Positions 60,787 through 64,000 of a stretch of DNA of 64,000 nt are shown here, in pieces. Location of the stretch: assembly GCA_963718375.1 (NCBI GenBank), contig CAVQZD010000005.1:1-64000 (forward strand). The letters run 5' to 3'. Below the pieces are notes generated by a model that worked only from the letters and a program-made list of their open reading frames with translations, was not told where the DNA came from and did not search any database. The stretch is from RBG-16-64-13 sp963718375 (GTDB lineage Bacteria > Actinomycetota > Thermoleophilia > RBG-16-64-13). How positions within the stretch are numbered: the first letter of the stretch is position 1; the number at the start of each line of letters is the position of its first letter. The position numbers and the translations under genes are program-made.

Positions 60787-62252
60787 TGGCCGACGCAGGA
60801 GGCCTGCCGGGTGGTGGTCGCAGGTACGGAGGGGATGGTCTGCCCCCCGCGGTGCGACGAGTCCTGGTCTTGGGAGCGAGCCGGTCTGGCATCAGTGCCG
60901 CAACGGCTGTAGCCGGTCTAGGCGCCGAGGTCGTGCTCAGCGATCGTCGTCGCCCCGAGGAGCTCGGCGACTTGGGCGAAGCGCTGCGGCGCGGAGTGGT
61001 GCTGGTCGACGAGGAGGCTCTCGCCGCCGAGTGGCCTCATCCGGACTTGGTGATCAAGAGTCCGGGAGTCCCCGGGGAGGCGGATCCTGTACAGATGGCC
61101 CTCCGCAGCGGAGTGGCGGTGTGGAGCGAATTGGAGTTGGCCTACGCCCTGCTACCCAACCCCTTCGATGCTGTCACAGGCACCAACGGCAAGACGACCA
61201 CCACAGCTCTCCTGGGGCATCTGTTCTGCACGGCCGGAGTCCCGGCGCGCGTGCTGGGCAACATCGGCGTGGCTGTCACTTCTGTGGTCGGGAAGGTGGA
61301 CGCGGCGGAGGAGCTGGTGGTGGAGGTCTCGAGTTTCCAGCTCGAGGATACGCGCCGATTCCGTCCGGCTGTGGGCGTCTTCTTGAACCTGACGGCTGAC
61401 CACCTGGACCGTCACGGCAGCATGGAGAGATACCTCGCCTGCAAATCCAATCTGTTCGCCCAGCAGGGGCCTGAGGACGTGGCTGTGCTGAATGCGGGAG
61501 ATCCAGCGGTGGCTGCCTTGGGGGCCGAACTGGAGGGCCGCGATAAGGGACCACGCGTCGCGTACTTCAGTGTGGACGGGTCCGACGTCCCGAGCCGCGC
61601 TCCGGGTCAGAGGCTGACTTCCTGGGTTGCGAAAGGCAGGTTGTATCTCGAGGGAGAGCCTGCCTTGCGCGTCGACGAGATACGCCTGCCTGGACGCCAC
61701 AACCTGGAGAACTGCCTGGCCGCGGGTACCGCCGCCGTGGCGCGAGGGGTCAGCGTAGAAGCGGTGGCGGAGGGCATGCGCACCTTCAGCGGGGTCGCTC
61801 ATCGGCTGGAGATGGCAGGAATGGTCGAAGGAGTGACGTATGTCAATGATAGTAAGGCAACCAACGTGGAGGCGACCCTCACAGCCTTGAATGCATATCC
61901 GGAGAACATCCATCTGATTCTCGGAGGACGCGACAAGCGCTCCGACTACCGTCCAGTGGCGCGCGCCAGCGCGCGCGCCTGCAAGGGCGTGTACCTGATC
62001 GGCGAGGCATCTCCGCTCATCGAGTCGGCCTTTCTGGAGGTGCGGGATCGCGAGGGGCTCAGCGATGTGCCTGTCGTCCGAGTGTGCGGAGACCTGGAGA
62101 AAGCCGTAGACCTCGCCTCTGAGAGGGCAGGGGCCGGCGACGTGATCCTGCTGGCGCCGGCGTGCGCGAGCTTCGATCAGTACAGAGATTACGAAGAGAG
62201 GGGCGACCACTTCAAAGAGCTGGTCGGGCGACTAGCCGGCAGCAAGCGATGA
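60786..62252 (+). CDS. murD: UDP-N-acetylmuramoylalanine--D-glutamate ligase
   Basis: Adds D-glutamate to UDP-MurNAc-L-alanine in the cytoplasm. The Rossmann-like N-terminus has VLVLGASRSGIS, the P-loop GTNGKTT is at 132-138, and the carbamylated-lysine region (ACKSNLF) and the DSKATNVEAT and GGRDKRSDY motifs are intact. Length is 488 from ATG 60786, which includes a Gly-rich leader of about 22 residues. A GTG at 60852 is a possible later start. It overlaps mraY by one base and ftsW by four. Confidence 0.95.
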   Translation: MADAGGLPGGGRRYGGDGLPPAVRRVLVLGASRSGISAATAVAGLGAEVVLSDRRRPEELGDLGEALRRGVVLVDEEALAAEWPHPDLVIKSPGVPGEADPVQMALRSGVAVWSELELAYALLPNPFDAVTGTNGKTTTTALLGHLFCTAGVPARVLGNIGVAVTSVVGKVDAAEELVVEVSSFQLEDTRRFRPAVGVFLNLTADHLDRHGSMERYLACKSNLFAQQGPEDVAVLNAGDPAVAALGAELEGRDKGPRVAYFSVDGSDVPSRAPGQRLTSWVAKGRLYLEGEPALRVDEIRLPGRHNLENCLAAGTAAVARGVSVEAVAEGMRTFSGVAHRLEMAGMVEGVTYVNDSKATNVEATLTALNAYPENIHLILGGRDKRSDYRPVARASARACKGVYLIGEASPLIESAFLEVRDREGLSDVPVVRVCGDLEKAVDLASERAGAGDVILLAPACASFDQYRDYEERGDHFKELVGRLAGSKR

Positions 62253-63613
62253 GCACCCTTACCTTCAGACCCTTCCCCGCACGCGCGGGGGACCGTCCGT
62301 CGCGCCCGTCGGCGGCGGAGCGTGGTGGGGCCTCCGAGGCGAAGAAGAGCTCGAGTCCCTCCCGATCCAGATCGCGGACGACCTCCAGGACCCTGAGGCA
62401 AGCGGTCCCCGTCGGCTACCACGTGGTCTGGATCGCGACCCTACTGCTGCTCACACTCGGCATCTGCATGCTGCTATCGCTATCCATGGCCGGCGGCGTC
62501 CGCACACAAGAGGGCGGAGCCAGCCAGGGTACCTACTTCTTCGTGGGTCGTCAGGGCATCGTCGCGGCGGTTGGTCTGGTGCTGATGTTCATCGTCATGC
62601 GGCTCGACTATCGCAGACTCCGCAAGCTCTCTCTGATCTTCCTGGTCTTTGTGGCGCTGTCCCTGGTAGCGGTGCACATCCCCGGCGTGGGTCATCGCGT
62701 CAACGGTGCTTCCAGCTACATCCCGGTCGGCCCCTTGAGCTACCAACCCTCGGAGTTCGCCAAATTGGCCGTGGTGCTGGCAGGGGCCCACCTGATGTCG
62801 ACCCCTAGGGTGAGAGACAAGAAGATGCGGTCATATCTGCTGCCCTTCGGCGCGGTTGGTCTGCTGATGTGCGCGCTGGTGGTCTGGGAGAACGACTTCG
62901 GCACCGCGATGATCATCACCGGTCTGGTCGTCGGCATGCTTTGGCTGGCGGGAATGAAGACCCGGGACTGGGTTCTCCTGACCGGCGGCGGGGCGCTGGC
63001 GGGCGCGGCGGCGGTGCTCCTAGTGGCGCGCGAAAAGATGACGGCCAGAGTGTCGGCCATGGTCGATCCGTGGGCCAACCCAGATACGACGGGCTACCAA
63101 CTGAAGCAATCGCTCTTGGCGCTTGGCAGAGGAGGATGGTTCGGGGTGGGGCCAGGTCGCAGTGTCCAGAAGTTCAACTACCTGCCCGAAGCTCACAACG
63201 ACATGATATTCGCCATCCTGGGGGAGGAGTTCGGGTTTGTCGGCACCACGGCAGTCATTGCGCTCTTCGTGGCGTTCGGGGTCGCCAGTTGGCGGCTGGC
63301 CCAACGGAGTGCGGATCCGATGGGCAAGTATCTGATAGCCGGCTCGGCGATGATCATATTGCTGCAGGCGGCGATCAACATCGGCGGTGTGACAGGGGCT
63401 ATCCCACTGACGGGAGTCCCGCTACCTTTCGTCAGCTACGGCTGTAATAGCCTGATGGTCATGCTCCTGGCCGTGGGGTTGATCATGGCGGTCGCAAGAA
63501 GGGCATCGACCGCGACCGTCCCTTCTTCGGCAAAGAGGAGTCAGAATGGCGCGCGTGTTGATAGCGGGAGGCGGGACGGCCGGGCACGTAGTGCCCGCGC
63601 TGGCGCTCGCTGA
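62249..63613 (+). CDS. ftsW: septal peptidoglycan glycosyltransferase FtsW (SEDS family)
   Basis: Polymerises lipid II at the septum with FtsI. A basic, Ser/Arg/Pro-rich cytoplasmic tail (about 50 residues) precedes about ten helices. SEDS landmarks are SSYIPVGPLSYQPSEFAKLA, WANPDTTGYQLKQSLLALG and GVPLPFVSYGCNS. The length is 454. The C-terminal 22 residues are Arg/Ala-rich and encoded by bases that also encode the start of murG in another frame, an overlap of 68 bases. The paralogue rodA is at 16616. Confidence 0.95.
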   Translation: MSTLTFRPFPARAGDRPSRPSAAERGGASEAKKSSSPSRSRSRTTSRTLRQAVPVGYHVVWIATLLLLTLGICMLLSLSMAGGVRTQEGGASQGTYFFVGRQGIVAAVGLVLMFIVMRLDYRRLRKLSLIFLVFVALSLVAVHIPGVGHRVNGASSYIPVGPLSYQPSEFAKLAVVLAGAHLMSTPRVRDKKMRSYLLPFGAVGLLMCALVVWENDFGTAMIITGLVVGMLWLAGMKTRDWVLLTGGGALAGAAAVLLVAREKMTARVSAMVDPWANPDTTGYQLKQSLLALGRGGWFGVGPGRSVQKFNYLPEAHNDMIFAILGEEFGFVGTTAVIALFVAFGVASWRLAQRSADPMGKYLIAGSAMIILLQAAINIGGVTGAIPLTGVPLPFVSYGCNSLMVMLLAVGLIMAVARRASTATVPSSAKRSQNGARVDSGRRDGRARSARAGAR

Positions 63614-64000
63614 CGTCCTTTCGGATCGGGGATATTCGGTCAGCTTCTGCGGCACCGGCCAAGGGATGGAGAGAGAACTCGTCCCCAAGGCCGGCTACCC
63701 CTTTGTTGCGGTTCGCATCCGCGGTTTCGACCGCAAGCTGGGTATGTCGACACTCCGCACGCTTGCCTCTATCCCAGTGGCGGCGGTGGATGCTTGGAGG
63801 GTGCTGAAGGCCGTGCATCCCGACTGCGTGATCGGTGTGGGTGCGTATGCATCCGGTCCGGTGGTGGCTGAAGCGGCCTTGCGAGGCATACCGACGGTCG
63901 CGGTGGAGATGGATTCGCACATGGGGTGGACAAACACCGCGCTCAGCAGGCTTGTGGACAGAGTGTGTCTTTCGTACCCCGACACGGAGCATACCGGCGG
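63546..64000 (+). CDS. murG: UDP-GlcNAc:lipid I N-acetylglucosamine transferase MurG (5' part)
   Basis: Adds GlcNAc to lipid I to give lipid II at the inner face of the membrane. Only the first about 151 codons are in the window. The glycine-rich GGGTAGH loop (residues 8-14) and the second G-loop near CGTGQGME are clear, and VIGVGAYASGPVV follows. Where many MurG proteins have EQN-x-x-PG, this one has EMDSHMGWTN. The Glu is kept and the rest is divergent. ATG 63546 follows AAAGAGGAG, a strong site lying inside the ftsW reading frame. Confidence 0.95.
   Translation, partial: MARVLIAGGGTAGHVVPALALADVLSDRGYSVSFCGTGQGMERELVPKAGYPFVAVRIRGFDRKLGMSTLRTLASIPVAAVDAWRVLKAVHPDCVIGVGAYASGPVVAEAALRGIPTVAVEMDSHMGWTNTALSRLVDRVCLSYPDTEHTG

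Overview
The window is 64 kb of high-GC bacterial chromosome. It reads as an actinobacterium, most likely a deep lineage near Coriobacteriia. The reasons are high GC with GTG and TTG starts, at least two promoters that appear to give leaderless mRNAs, cell-wall genes of a rod-shaped monoderm, a MurE of the meso-diaminopimelate type (DNPR motif), and the order tig-clpP-clpX-lon-valS-folC then ndk-maf-mreBCD-mrdA-rodA then a TIGR03960 radical-SAM gene-rng-rplU-rpmA-obgE-proB-proA-nadD. The taxonomic placement is an inference.

Region 1 (1-33.04 kb) is core chromosome. Two tRNAs (His-GTG, Leu-TAG) are followed by trigger factor and the ClpXP and Lon proteases, valyl-tRNA synthetase, folylpolyglutamate synthase, a zinc-ribbon membrane protein, ndk and maf. 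A rod-elongation operon (mreB, mreC, mreD, PBP2, RodA) leads into a probable DUF697-like membrane protein, a radical SAM/DUF2344 fusion, RNase G, ribosomal proteins L21 and L27, Obg, proline synthesis (proB, proA), nadD, a LytR_C-domain membrane protein, cysE and pcrA. A convergent IscR-like Rrf2 regulator closes the block.

Region 2 (33.04-52.9 kb) is an accessory island between rrf2 and mraZ. It opens with a giant secreted Rhs/WapA-like protein of about 3018 residues. Its parts are a signal peptide, a DNRLRE-like domain, a beta-helix, a cell-wall-binding-repeat-like domain, YD repeats, a Ser/Thr-rich linker, an Rhs core and an unrecognised C-terminal tip. Three orphan Rhs-core plus tip cassettes follow, without signal peptides. 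Exported beta-propeller proteins (two kelch type, one TolB-like) sit after tips 1, 2 and 3. The cores share long perfect repeats (634, 379 and 126 bp) and a 32-bp invariant junction, while every tip is different. The arrangement looks like a cell-surface toxin locus with stored alternative tips, but with propellers where small cytoplasmic immunity genes are normally expected. The fourth cassette has only a stub of a tip and abuts an AbiEi/AbiEii type IV toxin-antitoxin pair and an IS110-family transposase remnant.

Region 3 (52.9-64 kb) is the division and cell wall (dcw) cluster: mraZ, rsmH, ftsL, ftsI, murE, murF, mraY, murD, ftsW and the 5' part of murG, mostly with start/stop overlaps. The mraZ promoter carries two AAAGTGG boxes in its spacer and seems to give a leaderless transcript. 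murE has a similar start-proximal -10.

Together the two core regions hold the lateral-wall and septal peptidoglycan machineries, with a surface competition locus inserted between them.
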